Source of the DNA: Ilyonectria destructans
Taxonomy: Eukaryota; Ascomycota; Sordariomycetes; Hypocreales; Nectriaceae
DNA: 64,000 bases
Assembly (NCBI GenBank): GCA_020740775.1
Contig: JAHEWK010000007.1
Location: 248,001-312,000 of the forward strand
Direction of reading: 5' to 3'
A program made the position numbers and the translations under genes. Shown here piece after piece: positions 1 to 10,139 of the stretch. The notes under the pieces were generated by a model that worked only from the letters and a program-made list of their open reading frames with translations, ran no database searches and had not been told where the DNA came from. How positions within the stretch are numbered: position 1 is the first letter of the stretch; each line of letters begins with the position of its first letter.

Positions 1-825
1 TCGGACGGGTACATCGTGCTCTAGATCATCTTCTCTGCCGTTGATCTGATCTGAGCATTCGGATGGTTCAGTTAGAGTCTCATTGGCAAACCTCCAGAGG
101 TTGAGAGGCTGTATCTGGGGAGCGGATATAAGAGAGGCAGAAGAGCAGTCGCAAATACCACCCGCCGTGAAAGGGATGATGGGGTCCTGGAAATTGTGGC
201 GGGTCCCCAGATGGCTTCCCGACAAGGGCGTCGTGGTGAGGACGAACTGGGTCCCGTTCATTGCCTGTGAGGCCAGCGGCGAAGGCAACTTGGGCGGAAA
301 GCAGTCCAAGTCTGGCCCATTGCGCACACTTGAGCTGCAAGGTGGAGTCGCAACTTGGTGATTCTCAGAACCGCGAACTAGGAGTTCGTCCGTCTCAACC
401 CAGTCGGAGAAGGGGACAGCTCGGTTGCTCGTGTCATCGGCTTTGTCGGAGTCGCCTGGGTTTGGCAGACAAGCATCTCGGATCCCCGTCTCCTCGGGGG
501 GGTTACCCAGGCCTGCTTTTATCGACGCTTTGCCGGCTTGCAGAGCCTTCTCGATCGTGTCCAGCGTCTGTGCCAGGGCGTTCCGGTCTGCAGCGAGTCC
601 ATCGCGTTCCTTGCAGAGGGCCATGACTTTGTCGCTGGAGTCCATCTGCTGCAGCTCTGCAATCACCTCTTCGAGATGAGCAATTCGCCTCTTGGTCCGC
701 TCCCTAACGAGACGTTGGCTGCGGCGGTCTTGTTCGCGCTTGCGGGCGCGCCGGGCGGTGATTGAGTTTTCACATGCTGGGGCGTGATGGGCAGGGCTCT
801 CGCTGGCAGAACCGTGTCCTGGCAT
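1..825 (-). CDS. bZIP transcription factor, N-terminal part, cut by window edge
   Basis: The minus strand is open without a stop from an ATG at 825 down to base 1 (275 codons), so the C-terminal part lies outside the window. Residues about 25-60 form a basic region of the type RRARKREQDRRSQR followed by a short leucine-zipper-like stretch beginning KRRIAHLEEVI. This pattern is typical of fungal bZIP proteins that often carry a C-terminal DUF3425. The rest of the visible part is low-complexity and polar, as expected for a regulator. It should act in the nucleus as a DNA-binding dimer. It is divergent from the P450 beginning at 1911, with about 1.1 kb between them, so it could regulate that gene; this is inference. 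The start is the first ATG of the open frame. Introns beyond the edge cannot be judged. Confidence 0.8.
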   Translation of the reverse strand, partial: MPGHGSASESPAHHAPACENSITARRARKREQDRRSQRLVRERTKRRIAHLEEVIAELQQMDSSDKVMALCKERDGLAADRNALAQTLDTIEKALQAGKASIKAGLGNPPEETGIRDACLPNPGDSDKADDTSNRAVPFSDWVETDELLVRGSENHQVATPPCSSSVRNGPDLDCFPPKLPSPLASQAMNGTQFVLTTTPLSGSHLGTRHNFQDPIIPFTAGGICDCSSASLISAPQIQPLNLWRFANETLTEPSECSDQINGREDDLEHDVPVR

Positions 826-1910
826 GGCTTTATGGAGGCGAGTGGTAGCGGTGAGAAGTTCGCCGACGGGAGGTGAGCTCAACAGACAATGGTGTACTTG
901 AACCAAAACGCTTCTGAAGGGCGGGAAGAGGAGTTGTCCAAGTCGCGAACAGGGTGGCGATACCAGTTAGACAAGGATTTCCTCTCCGCTTTTGGCAGAG
1001 ACTAGGGTGAATATAGACTAGGTCTACACGACCGGCTAAGCTACGGGTAGGGTAATAAACGCCTTCATCACAGAGTCGGGAGAAATCTGCACTTCCTAAT
1101 TAGTATGCGTGTCCCGCAAGCTAGACAAGATAGGTTCAATTCGCAGTCTTCAAGTTTTGCCTGCTGTCCCTGCTGTGAATTGCCTCCTAGATAAGCAGTG
1201 CCCGGACCTGTTGAAACCGTTGAAACCGGAAATCCACGGTACCGGAACTAATCCGCAACACCAACACATCGTAACGGGATTAGAGTGGGCAGGGATTAGT
1301 AATTGCTTTTGTTCCCTTCCTCCGAGTTCGTGCTCATTTCTTCCCCAGACTTCCCCGCATGACGAACCCCGCGTTATCTGACTCGAACGTCTGACATGGA
1401 AAGACACTCCGATTCCTTACTCGCCGGGTCGTCTCTCATTCCGGCTGTACTCGGGCAAGCTAGCCCAGGCCATCTGCTGCTCTCCTCGAGCCGGGCATCT
1501 CGCAAGCAAGTAGCCTATCATCCTTGCGGTATTCACTCGGGTGTTTTTAGCTGGTGAAGAATACCAGCTTTTCCTGAGCTAGCTGCTGGTCTAAACTTAT
1601 CAAGGTATATGGTGGTCATCCCGCTTAGGATATTGCTTGGCTTGTCCAACCAGATGTCATCTATTTTCCGACAATGTCGTCCTTTCCTTTTGAATGGACG
1701 ATCCTTCAGGGATGCCGGGTACACACAGCCCGTGTCTAGCACCGTAGCCTCATCAGTGCCGTCATGGCACGATTCGACCCGACGGAGCCGTTCGACGTCG
1801 CCATCTCAAGTCAACTTTCTCAGAACAGACTACAAAAGAGACCCTCCCGCCCTGCCTGATGCTCATCATTAACGACAGTCGCTAGCCAGCTTCATCACCG
1901 CTTCCTCGCC
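826..1910. promoter_or_regulatory. divergent intergenic region between bZIP gene and P450
   Basis: About 1.1 kb without a convincing gene. It must hold the promoters of the minus-strand bZIP gene and the plus-strand P450. Short open frames here show no family signature. I see no strong repeat or recognisable operator. Confidence 0.4.
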
Positions 1911-3888
1911 ATGTCGCAATTCGAAACCCCCGCTGCCCTTCTGGCTGCATTCGCTGCCGGAGTTTCTCTCCATGTCTGTGTCTTCCGCATAGGCGAGTGG
2001 GATCTGTGGGCTGTGAGAATCCTCCTGTTCTTTGCATCACTGTACGGTCTAGCTGTCGTTGGGCTTCTGAACTACTTCCCCCAAAACAACATCACCCTCT
2101 TCGAATCCATCAAGATCGTGAGCAAGTTGAGCGCCTCCTTGATGTCCGGCCTAGTCGGAAGCATGCTACTCTATCGTGGCTTCTTCCATAGACTCTGCCG
2201 TTTTCCTGGACCGGTCTTTGCTCGCTTCTCCAATCTCTATCCTACTTTCCTCTCGAGCAAGAACCTTCATTTGTATGACGAAGTGCGCGCTCTCCATCAA
2301 CAGTACGGAGATATTGTTCGACTTGGTACATCGCCCTGAGGATGGCTTCGCTTACTTGCCAACTCGCTGACTCTCCACAGGCCCATCCGAGCTTTCGATC
2401 AATTCTGTAGACGCATTGCACAAGATCCATTCTTCCCAGACCACTTGTGTCAAAGGCCCATGGTACAACATCCTGTCCCCCAGGGTCTCCCTGCAAATGA
2501 TCCGAAATAAGCAAGAACATATTCACCGCCGTCGTGTGTGGGATCGCGGATTCAGCGCCAAGGGTTTGACATTCCATGTCCTCAACGCATCGTGGTTGAG
2601 GTCGGGCTGACTGTTCTCAGCTTTGCGAGACTACGAGCCGAGAGTTGTCGATTATACTGACCAACTACTTGCCCATTTCAAAGCGTCCGAGGGAAGACCC
2701 ATCAACGTAACCGACTGGTTTAACTTTTACAGCTTCGATGTGATGGGTGATTTGGCCTGGGGTAAGTCCTTCAACATGCTTCAAGATGGTGTGAAGCACT
2801 ATTTCATGAAGTCTTTACACGCGGACATGACAAGCATCGGCTTGTTTAGCCACGCGCTGTGGCTCTTCCCAATCTTCAAGGTCACTCCCTTTCTGAACTA
2901 CGAGCACAAGCGGTTCTGGAAATGGGTCAATGCCCAGGTGGCTGAGCGCAGGGCTGTATGTCCCATCCGGTTGCGATTCCAAATCGTAGAGTATGAGGGC
3001 TAAATTTTTGCAGATGACCCCCAGCCGGCCTGACGTCTTCTCCTGGATTCTCGAGGACCATGAAAAGAAACAGCCCACCTTCCAGGACGAACTCAATTTG
3101 GCAGGAGATGCGTACGTGATTGCCGTTGCTGGGAGGTAATGGAACATCCGTCAATCGTCTCACATTCCCGCAGCTGCTTACTATCCAATAGCGACACCAC
3201 AGCTGCAACGCTCACCTGTCTCTTCTATGAACTAGCCTTGCACCCAGAGTGTATCCCGATCTTGCAGGAGGAAGTGGATGGCGTTTTTGATGGCCCAGAG
3301 GCTCCAGATGCCACCACTTTGCGAAAGTTGGAGTATCTTAACGCAGTCATCAACGAGACCCTACGACTTCACCCGCCAGTTCCTTCAGGTGTCCAGCGTA
3401 TGACCTCCCCCGAAGGCATGACCATCGGGGACACCTTCATTCCAGGAAATACGATTGTCCAAGTTCCTGCCTATGCCTTGACTCGCGGTAGCTATGCCCC
3501 TACGACAAGAATTACTAACTTTGTACGTTGAGTCTAACAGCTTGTAGATGGAAGGTATTTTGACCGACCAGAAGAGTTTGTGCCCGAGAGATGGACATCA
3601 AAGCCGGAGCTGGTTAAAGACGAGCGAGCTTTCGTCCCGTTCTCCACAGGTAATCAACATTGCAAAGCCGCCGCGCCCTGTCAAGTCTAACTTGGATTTC
3701 TAGGCCGTTATTCCTGCATTGGCAAACAATTGGGTCTAATGGAGATCCGCCATGTGGCCTCCCAGATCTTGCGACGGTACAATGTGGCCTTGGCTCCAGG
3801 ACAAACACCGTCTGCCTTTCTTCAAGGCAAACAAGACACGTTCACCCTGCAGCTTGCACCCCTGGATATGGTATTCCCCCTGAGGTAG
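1911..3888 (+). CDS. cytochrome P450 monooxygenase, membrane anchored
   Basis: Seven exons join in phase: 1911-2325, 2381-2563, 2621-2955, 3014-3135, 3192-3487, 3548-3649 and 3704-3888, giving 545 residues. The N terminus has about three hydrophobic segments in the first 95 residues, so the protein should sit in the ER membrane. Family marks in order are: the C-helix region WDRGFSAKALRDYEP, created across the second intron; the I-helix oxygen-binding motif AVAGSDTT, created across the fourth intron; the K-helix ETLR; the PERW segment; and the haem loop FSTGRYSCIG with Cys489 as expected thiolate ligand. The hydrophobic N terminus and sequence feel resemble fungal benzoate 4-hydroxylase/tryprostatin hydroxylase-like P450s, but the substrate cannot be told. 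It faces the bZIP gene and has no biosynthetic backbone gene nearby. The model is complete with no defect. Confidence 0.93.
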
Positions 3889-4611
3889 GGAAACGGCAGT
3901 GTATTTCAGGAATGTCAGGAAGAGGTGGCACTGCGCTGAATATGGAAACAGTGTGGGGAATCCATCTACTGATGTAGATGAAATTGATGCGGAAAGCTGG
4001 TTTCTTAGCCTTACAGCCAGGGACTGAGCTTGATACCTTAGGCTGTAGAGTCTTATAGATTAGAGCTTTTATAGCTTTAACTGTAGCTAGCTAACTATAG
4101 AGATTATTAATTCTATATAGTTTTACTTTCACTTCAGGTATTTATTCTTTTATAGTAAAAATATAAATCGCCAAGTGGGACATTCCCTCCTTGCGCAGTC
4201 CTCGCCTTCTGTGTACCATAAACCGGCACATGATAGAAGGGACGAGTGTAAGGATTGGATGGGCGAATGTAGCCACGTCACTTATTTGGCGTTATTATAC
4301 CATGCAGCTGATGCGCGCCGTCTGTCGCGCTGCTTCCCTGCCGCTCTACCGTTGAGCGATCCGAGACGTGAGCACTGCAGCAATTCGCCACTTGAAGGCT
4401 ATTTTGCGTGCCTACTTCCTTCAGGACCTCGGATCTTTCAACACTGGCGAATTAACATGATGGACAACAATGCGACAATGCGGAATGAGCGTAACTGTCT
4501 AGAGAAACAACCAACAGAGTTATTTTCAGCTGTTGGAAATTAAGTTTGTACCAAATTCCCCACTCTCATCATCTGCAAGATACAGACAATTCTGCCCAAC
4601 GTCCACCCAAA
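3889..4611. other. intergenic, partly AT-rich, no gene seen
   Basis: The first part (about 4020-4170) is AT-rich with TATAG-type runs. The remainder has only short open frames with no recognisable family. On the minus strand, 4320-4375 contains a tRNA D-arm-like string but no T-arm, so no tRNA is called. Confidence 0.4.
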
Positions 4612-5310
4612 ATGTCGAACACGACCAGAACACAACAACACAAGGCTGTCATTCAAGAATACGTCTCGCAGAACCAGGACATAACTATCCAGGTACCCAT
4701 CCTAGGTCATAGCTGGAGCAGTTATCGCAGCATCTTGCACAGGGTAGGATACACACCTATTCCGTAGATCCCTCTAACCTGTCGAGTCTCCAGACAGCTA
4801 ACAAGTTTACCAGCTTGCCTTTCAACACGACTACTGGTATGATGATCCTACGAACAACTGTAAAGAGAGAAAAGGTATCCAAGTTGAGGGTCACCGTATT
4901 ACTCTGATCCTTTGGGTGTACGAGGGCAACAATTACGCTTTCATGGCCGAGGTACTCCGAGAAAGAAATATCTTTCTGCTCGTATATGACGTTAACGATA
5001 GGAATACTTTTGATTATATCAAGAAATTCCATGCTGAGGTCTTTGGAGCCGATCAGGAGGTAAGCCCATCTGGGGGTGCGCTGGCAAGTCCGAACGCCCA
5101 CAGGAGGACTGAGCTGTATCAGCACAAGAGGGCGAACAGTTTAGCACGACTATCGGAGCCCGGTTCATAAAATTCTCAGGTCGTACTGGATACGGGTTAG
5201 ATGATACTTTTACACATCAGATTGCCACGGATGGGTTGCTGGACTTGGCCGGGGTAAACTATCGGGGGCCTAGCAAGCTATTGCAGGTGAGATCCGCCCC
5301 CAAACTGTGA
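4612..5310 (+). pseudogene. degenerate Ras-like small GTPase
   Basis: Exons 4612-4743, 4814-5059 and 5131-5310 can be joined in phase to give a 185-residue Ras-fold-like protein, but its nucleotide-binding motifs are broken. The first exon ends in GHSWSSYRS where a GxxxxGKS P-loop should be. The second keeps a switch-I-like DDPT and the strand FLLVYDVNDRNTFD, but has WVYEGNN in place of DTAGQ. The third keeps the C-terminal G-domain pattern ARFIKFSGRTG (the SAK region). The NKxD specificity motif is missing. The 71-bp segment 5060-5130, spliced out in this model, reads GKSERPQED then a TGA then AVSAQEG in the frame of exon 3, as if it were once coding. It is therefore either a relic or a non-GTP-binding Ras-like protein; I favour a relic. 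Confidence 0.55.
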
Positions 5311-5781
5311 CCTCTTCATCTTGGTGCCATATGCGAGAAAGTACGAAACTGTTTTCGGAACCCTTCTAAATATTTATTACTGTGTTTTTTTTTAATACCA
5401 ACGTAATCTTCCCTTGGATCGTCAAATTTTGTCAACGTCTCCACCCAGACTCAAGTCTTGTCACGTAATACATATGTCGGTGACCACTCTAGTGTACCGG
5501 AAGATGCACCGCCATATCATAGCAAGCCTCCAGTGATTCATACAAGCTGCATGGTATAAGGTGACGAAGGAGATAGGTCGGTGGCTATCCGCGCACAGTG
5601 ACATGTCGCTCAGGTAACACTTACAATTGGCACAGCCAATAGACATCGAAGACAGCAGTTAGCTTTAGGTACAATTACCAAATAGAGAGAGTCATAAACA
5701 AGAGTGGCGAGGACGGGTATTCAAATGCACGTAGTAGCAATCCCATCATCAAAGCTGTCTACCTCTCCGTAACAGGAATCC
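5311..5781. other. intergenic between GTPase relic and transporter, no gene seen
   Basis: This lies between the end of the Ras-like remnant and the stop of the minus-strand transporter. It contains a poly-T run near 5380-5395 and no supported gene. Confidence 0.35.
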
Positions 5782-7553
5782 TTACAGGACATGTTTAAAC
5801 AACGGAGACCTGTCTCCCATCTCAAACAATTCCTCCTCGGTGTACTTCATTCTTGCCTCGTCAGCAATCTTAGCCTTCCGTGCATTCTCCATCTTGTAAC
5901 TTAATTCTAGGAAAAGAGCAACGATCAATCCTGTCGCACCAAAAGCCAAACTGAGACCAAACCCTGTGTAATACTTTGGCTTCTCTCTCTCAAGGTACAT
6001 AAAACTGCCAACGATGCCGCCGCAGTTTCCAACGCAGTTCATCAGTGCGATACCGACTGCTCGTCGCGAAGAAGGGGCGATGTTATTGGCGTTCCAAGAG
6101 GCGGCTGCGGCTTGGATAGGATAGATGCCGACGACAGCGAGGACCACGGAGAAGTAAGCGACGGCCTTCTTTTCTTCGAGGGCTCCATTCAGGGAGATGA
6201 TAATGGAATAAGCTGTTGCAACAATTGCCATCGGGGTTACAACGAATGGCATTCGCCAGAAGAAGCGATCGGAAATCTTGGCAAAGACGATAGCTGATAT
6301 CGCAGCAGCAACATACGGAGGAGCAGAAGTCAGCTGGGCTTGAGTGTTGGTAAAGCCCATAGATTTGGTGATGGTTGGGAGTGTGAACTTGATGCCTGTT
6401 CCCTTAAAGTTAGCTCAAGGGTGCGTAGGGGTTGCGTGGGATAGTTGTACCGTAAGAAAGTGCCGACTGGCACAGGAGAAAGTAAGCCTGCACGTAGATC
6501 CTCCAGTTTGTTATGACCATCTTGATATCCTTCCACTTGACAACATTCTCCTCGTGGAAACCTCCTCCTTGCTTGATGAACATTGAAATCTCCAGATATC
6601 GGATCTCTTCAGGCTCTAGCCAACGCGAAGATAGGGCCGGGGTATCGACTAGTAGGAAGAAACACCCGATGCCAATCAGGATGGTAGCTAGGCCTTCGAG
6701 GATAAAAATCCAGCGCCAACCCTCATACCCTCCAACGCCATCCATCTCAGCGATTCCGGCAGCCAGCAGGCCGGAAAAGGCACCGGACAAGGCGCTTGCG
6801 CAGTAGAAGTATGAGATTCGGACGGACAAGTCTTTGGGCATGTACCAGTATGAGCAGAGATAAATGGCACCAGGGAAGAAGCCTGCTCTATAATTCAATA
6901 TGTTAGTGGAGAAAATACAGCATTGACACGAAAAGACTTACTCGAAAATGCCCAACAGCACGCGAGTAGTCATTAGACCAGCAAAGTTCTGAACCAAGCC
7001 TGTGCAGGTCATGATCGTACCCCAGCAGGTGGTGAGAATGCCGAGGTACATTGATGGACGCTTGAACCTCTTCAGCAGAATGTTGCTAGGGACTTCGAAT
7101 AAGACATATGGGACAAAGACTGTCATGTCAGATATTAGCATGTTCACTGGGAGTTGATCAAGTATTCCTTACAGATGGCCAGAACAGTGTTATATTGCAC
7201 TCCACTCATGCCCAAGTCCTCCACCATGCCCTCGATCTTGGCATTGCCGATGTTGGCACGGTCGATATGGCAGATCAGATATAAGATCGCTAGTGCAGGG
7301 ATGAGACGAACATCAACCTTTGCAGGATGTCAGTCCCTGCTGCTTCGTTTGCGTGGGACCGAAGCATTCTTACCTTGCGAAAGACCTTCTTGCGTTTCTC
7401 CTCGGGGTAGTTGGTGAAGAAATCGGCATCTTCAGGATCCAAGCCGAAGACGCGAAAGGTACCGATTTCGATTACTTCGGCTGCACCTTCAAGATGAGAG
7501 ACCTTGTGATCGAGATCAAGCTCATTCTTGTCGATTGAGCCTTTGGTAGCCAT
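5782..7553 (-). CDS. MFS transporter, allantoate permease (Dal5) type
   Basis: Five exons on the minus strand join in phase (7553-7374, 7317-7173, 7119-6942, 6887-6451, 6395-5782) to give 517 residues. The cytosolic N terminus ends with a KRKKVFRKVDVRLIP stretch just before the first membrane helix. The conserved HIDRANIGNAK loop follows, then PYVLFEVPSN and the helix containing WGTIMTCTG, all typical of the anion:cation symporter (Dal5/allantoate permease, nicotinate permease-like) branch of the major facilitator family. About 12 membrane helices can be counted, with the usual long central loop around residues 230-290. It should import a small organic anion or vitamin across the plasma membrane; the exact substrate cannot be read. 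The start ATG at 7553 gives the expected N-terminal length. No defect is visible. It is not tightly linked to a pathway gene. Confidence 0.92.
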
Positions 7554-8570
7554 GGTGGGCCAGAAGGTGCCAAAAATATGTTGGAATCTGAAAGGCCGGA
7601 ACCCGGGCGGTGAATAGCGTTGTGACACTTTCTAGACGGCGTTTGACAGGACTAGGCGAGGTCTTATACCCAGATAACCTTCTGATTCTGTCACATCTTG
7701 CGCTCAACCCCTGCTACTTTACCCCAGAAAGCCCTGGTCGAGGCAACATCCCGGGTGGACATGTCATCACTAAGTGCGGGGTTAGTCGTATCATAGCACG
7801 GAAACACAAATGAGGAGGCTGTCATTTTAGACTCGTGATACGGATAACAAGCGTTAGGTTATCCGATGTAGCATTCCTCTGATGCGGAAAACTTAGCGTT
7901 GCACTAAGGTGGTCGAGGCGGATAACGTGCCGTGGACTATTTGTTCTTAGATCACGGAAATAACCCATCGGATATCTGCCCCCCAGACTAGTACCCTGAC
8001 CTTGTGACGGCTGCTTTGCCGTATGCATATCTATTCCGTAAACGTAGATTGCGCAAGTAGTCTTAGTATCATTTTCTGCCCAAGACAAATAGCTCCCCGT
8101 AGCTCATCGTCATCACGACGTGTTTCGCCAAACTAGCGGAGTCCACCATTTCAAAGCTTTACAACAAGGTAGTAATCCAGATTTCTATGCAGGGATGAGA
8201 TCTATTAGCTTCGCGCGAGAGTCTGAGAGGACGCAATGGGTTGCATTTGTCTCAAGGTTTGAGACCTTAGACAGGGTTTAGCTTGGGCAATGAATGAACT
8301 GATTGATTGTTTTGTATGGCAAACATAACATCAATACATTCCTCGTCAACGATCTTATTATCATATTGCCAGATCCCTCCGTCTTTAAGGCCCTTTTGTC
8401 CGTTGTCTTCGTCAGTTCAGGTATGGATCTCTTGAGCCGGAAGCTGAGGACTACACCCGTTCAGAGAACGTAAAGTCGTAAGCTTAGAAGGCAATAAAGA
8501 GCTCGCGCTCAGGTAGCGTTGCTCAGAATTTTACTACTTATCATATTTCAACACCTAAGTTAACTGTCCA
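7554..8570. other. intergenic, no gene seen
   Basis: Upstream region of the transporter. Short open frames (for example 7822-8088 minus) carry no family signature. Base composition is ordinary until about 8.5 kb, where AT-rich DNA begins. Confidence 0.35.
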
Positions 8571-9246
8571 ACCTTTAAAATATCCGACAGTATTATTCCC
8601 AAGATGGAGCCCCTTATAGAGAAGCAGGCTACCAGCGCTCACTATAACCATCCAGTGGAACCAGTACTTATCATAAATCAACTCAATTAATTAATTACTC
8701 TATTTTGCTAATTTCTTAATTTAATTTACTTAATCCTAGCTATTTATAAGTTAATAGAATTTAGTAAAGTTAATACATTAAGAGGGTAAGATAATCTAGT
8801 ATATATATATCTAGTAAGTCGGGGTTTTCCGGTCTTTTGGGGAATTAGGTCATTTAATCAGATCCTTGCCGCGACTAGAGCCAAGACTGACGGCTTCCTT
8901 CAATAGGAAATACCATGCCGGATAGAGACCAGTGGTATGACCCATTGGGGCCATAAATTGGGAGACCTCGTATAGGGTCCATTAGCAGCCATTATCATCC
9001 TAGCATCTCATTTAATTGACAGTCTTTTGGCCTATTCTTTTGAGACCCCTTAAAGATCCATTTCATCAAATGGTATCAGCTGAGAAGGTTATTATTTTTA
9101 CTCAATTGGGCTATTTATCTAGAATTTAATTTCGATCTTATCCACTCTTTCCGTTATAATACTATTGCGGTTATTACAGCTCTGCTTCTGGGTGGGTTGT
9201 ATGTTCTTAGTGCCCTCTGTCCCCGCCCTTGCTTACTAGAGAGAGA

Positions 9247-9410
9247 ACTAAAAGCTTAATAGTAGAAATAAATACTAATAATAGAATTAATAATATAAAT
9301 TATATACTTAGTCTATTTAAAGATTAACAGTTTACTTTATCAGATTAAGGTTTTTAATCTAATTTATTATATTTTATAATACCTTAATAAGCTGCTATAA
9401 TAGCTATATT
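9247..9410. repeat. direct repeat copy 1 (T-rich, mutated copy)
   Basis: This copy aligns over about 160 bp with 9479-9640, both beginning ACTAAAAGCT. Where copy 2 has C or G, copy 1 mostly has T or A: AGCTTAATAG versus AGCTCAACAG, and AAATTATATACTTAG versus AGACTATATACCCAG. The direction of change is that expected from RIP or cytosine deamination. Confidence 0.7.
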
Positions 9411-9478
9411 TCTTTTAAAAAAAGACTTAATCTTATTAAGAGGTTAGGGTACCCTAGTATATATATCCCAGAAGGGGG

Positions 9479-9640
9479 ACTAAAAGCTCAACAGTAAAAA
9501 GAAAATACCAATAATAGTATCAATAATACAGACTATATACCCAGTCTATTCAAAGGTTAACAGTTACTCAAACAGACTAAGGTTTCTAGTCTAACTGGTT
9601 ACCTTTTCTAATACCTCAATAGACTGCAGGAACAGCTGCA
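9479..9640. repeat. direct repeat copy 2 (less mutated copy)
   Basis: Second copy of the repeat that starts at 9247, offset by 232 bp. A purine-rich tract (AGAAGGGGGAC) lies immediately before it, which could be a polypurine tract of a retroelement. That reading is a guess. Confidence 0.65.
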
Positions 9641-9838
9641 ACTTAATCTTATAAAAGCTCTAAATTACAATTTAAAAGTTTAAACTTATGTATCTTAAGA
9701 AAGTTTAAATTAATTAATTCAATAAGCTATATTTAGAATAATTAACCTAGCGGCTAGAGCAAGAAACTAACTGAATTTGATAGGAAGCCATCACTCAATC
9801 CGTAAGCCATCCACGGTGTCGGTCCTGGCCAAGGTCCC

Positions 9839-9961
9839 TTCTCTCACGGGTTCCACCCTCGCAATGGGTGCCGTCCTTGTAATGGGTTCCGTCCCTGCAT
9901 TTGGTTCCGTCTCAGCATTGTGCTCTGTCTCTGCATTGATTTCTGTCCTTGAATTGGGTTC
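9839..9961. repeat. 18-bp minisatellite, about six to seven degenerate copies
   Basis: Successive 18-base units such as TCCTTGTAATGGGTTCCG, TCCCTGCATTTGGTTCCG and TCTCAGCATTGTGCTCTG follow without gaps. On the minus strand the unit reads as a hexapeptide repeat of the form NAETEP/NAGTEP in an open frame (9791-9979). It lies about 160 bp beyond the stop of the CorA-like gene, so it could be a former C-terminal extension or an independent minisatellite. Confidence 0.8.
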
Positions 9962-10139
9962 TGCAGGTCTCCTATCCATATTTACTCCCTGCCAGCACTG
10001 TTGCTGTTCTTCTCGGACCCTAGAAGCATTCCGCGTGCCGTGTCATTGAATACCAACATGAGGGCTGCAATGTTGAAAGACACCGAAATAGAAACTGTGT
10101 ATGTTCAGCAAGTCTCGGTGAGCCAGAATTTCCCAACAG

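Larger units (their letters stand above)
8571..9776. repeat. AT-rich island of decayed repeats, probably RIP-affected transposon remains
   Basis: Long AT-rich stretches with many TTAATTAA-like strings alternate with less biased blocks (8820-9230). There is no open frame of note. A segment ending in CTAGTATATATAT occurs at about 8790 and again at about 9455. A longer direct duplication within 9247-9640 is described separately. The pattern fits degenerated transposable-element DNA, but no element family can be named. Confidence 0.6.

Noticed and set aside
4320..4375. tRNA-like string on the minus strand (GCTCAACGGTAGAGC)
   Set aside because: Only a D-arm-like piece is present; no matching acceptor stem or GGTTCGAATCC T-arm follows, so no tRNA is called.
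9247..9640. Long terminal repeats of a specific retrotransposon
   Set aside because: The copies are too short and decayed, lack a clear TG...CA boundary and no polymerase remains can be read between them.
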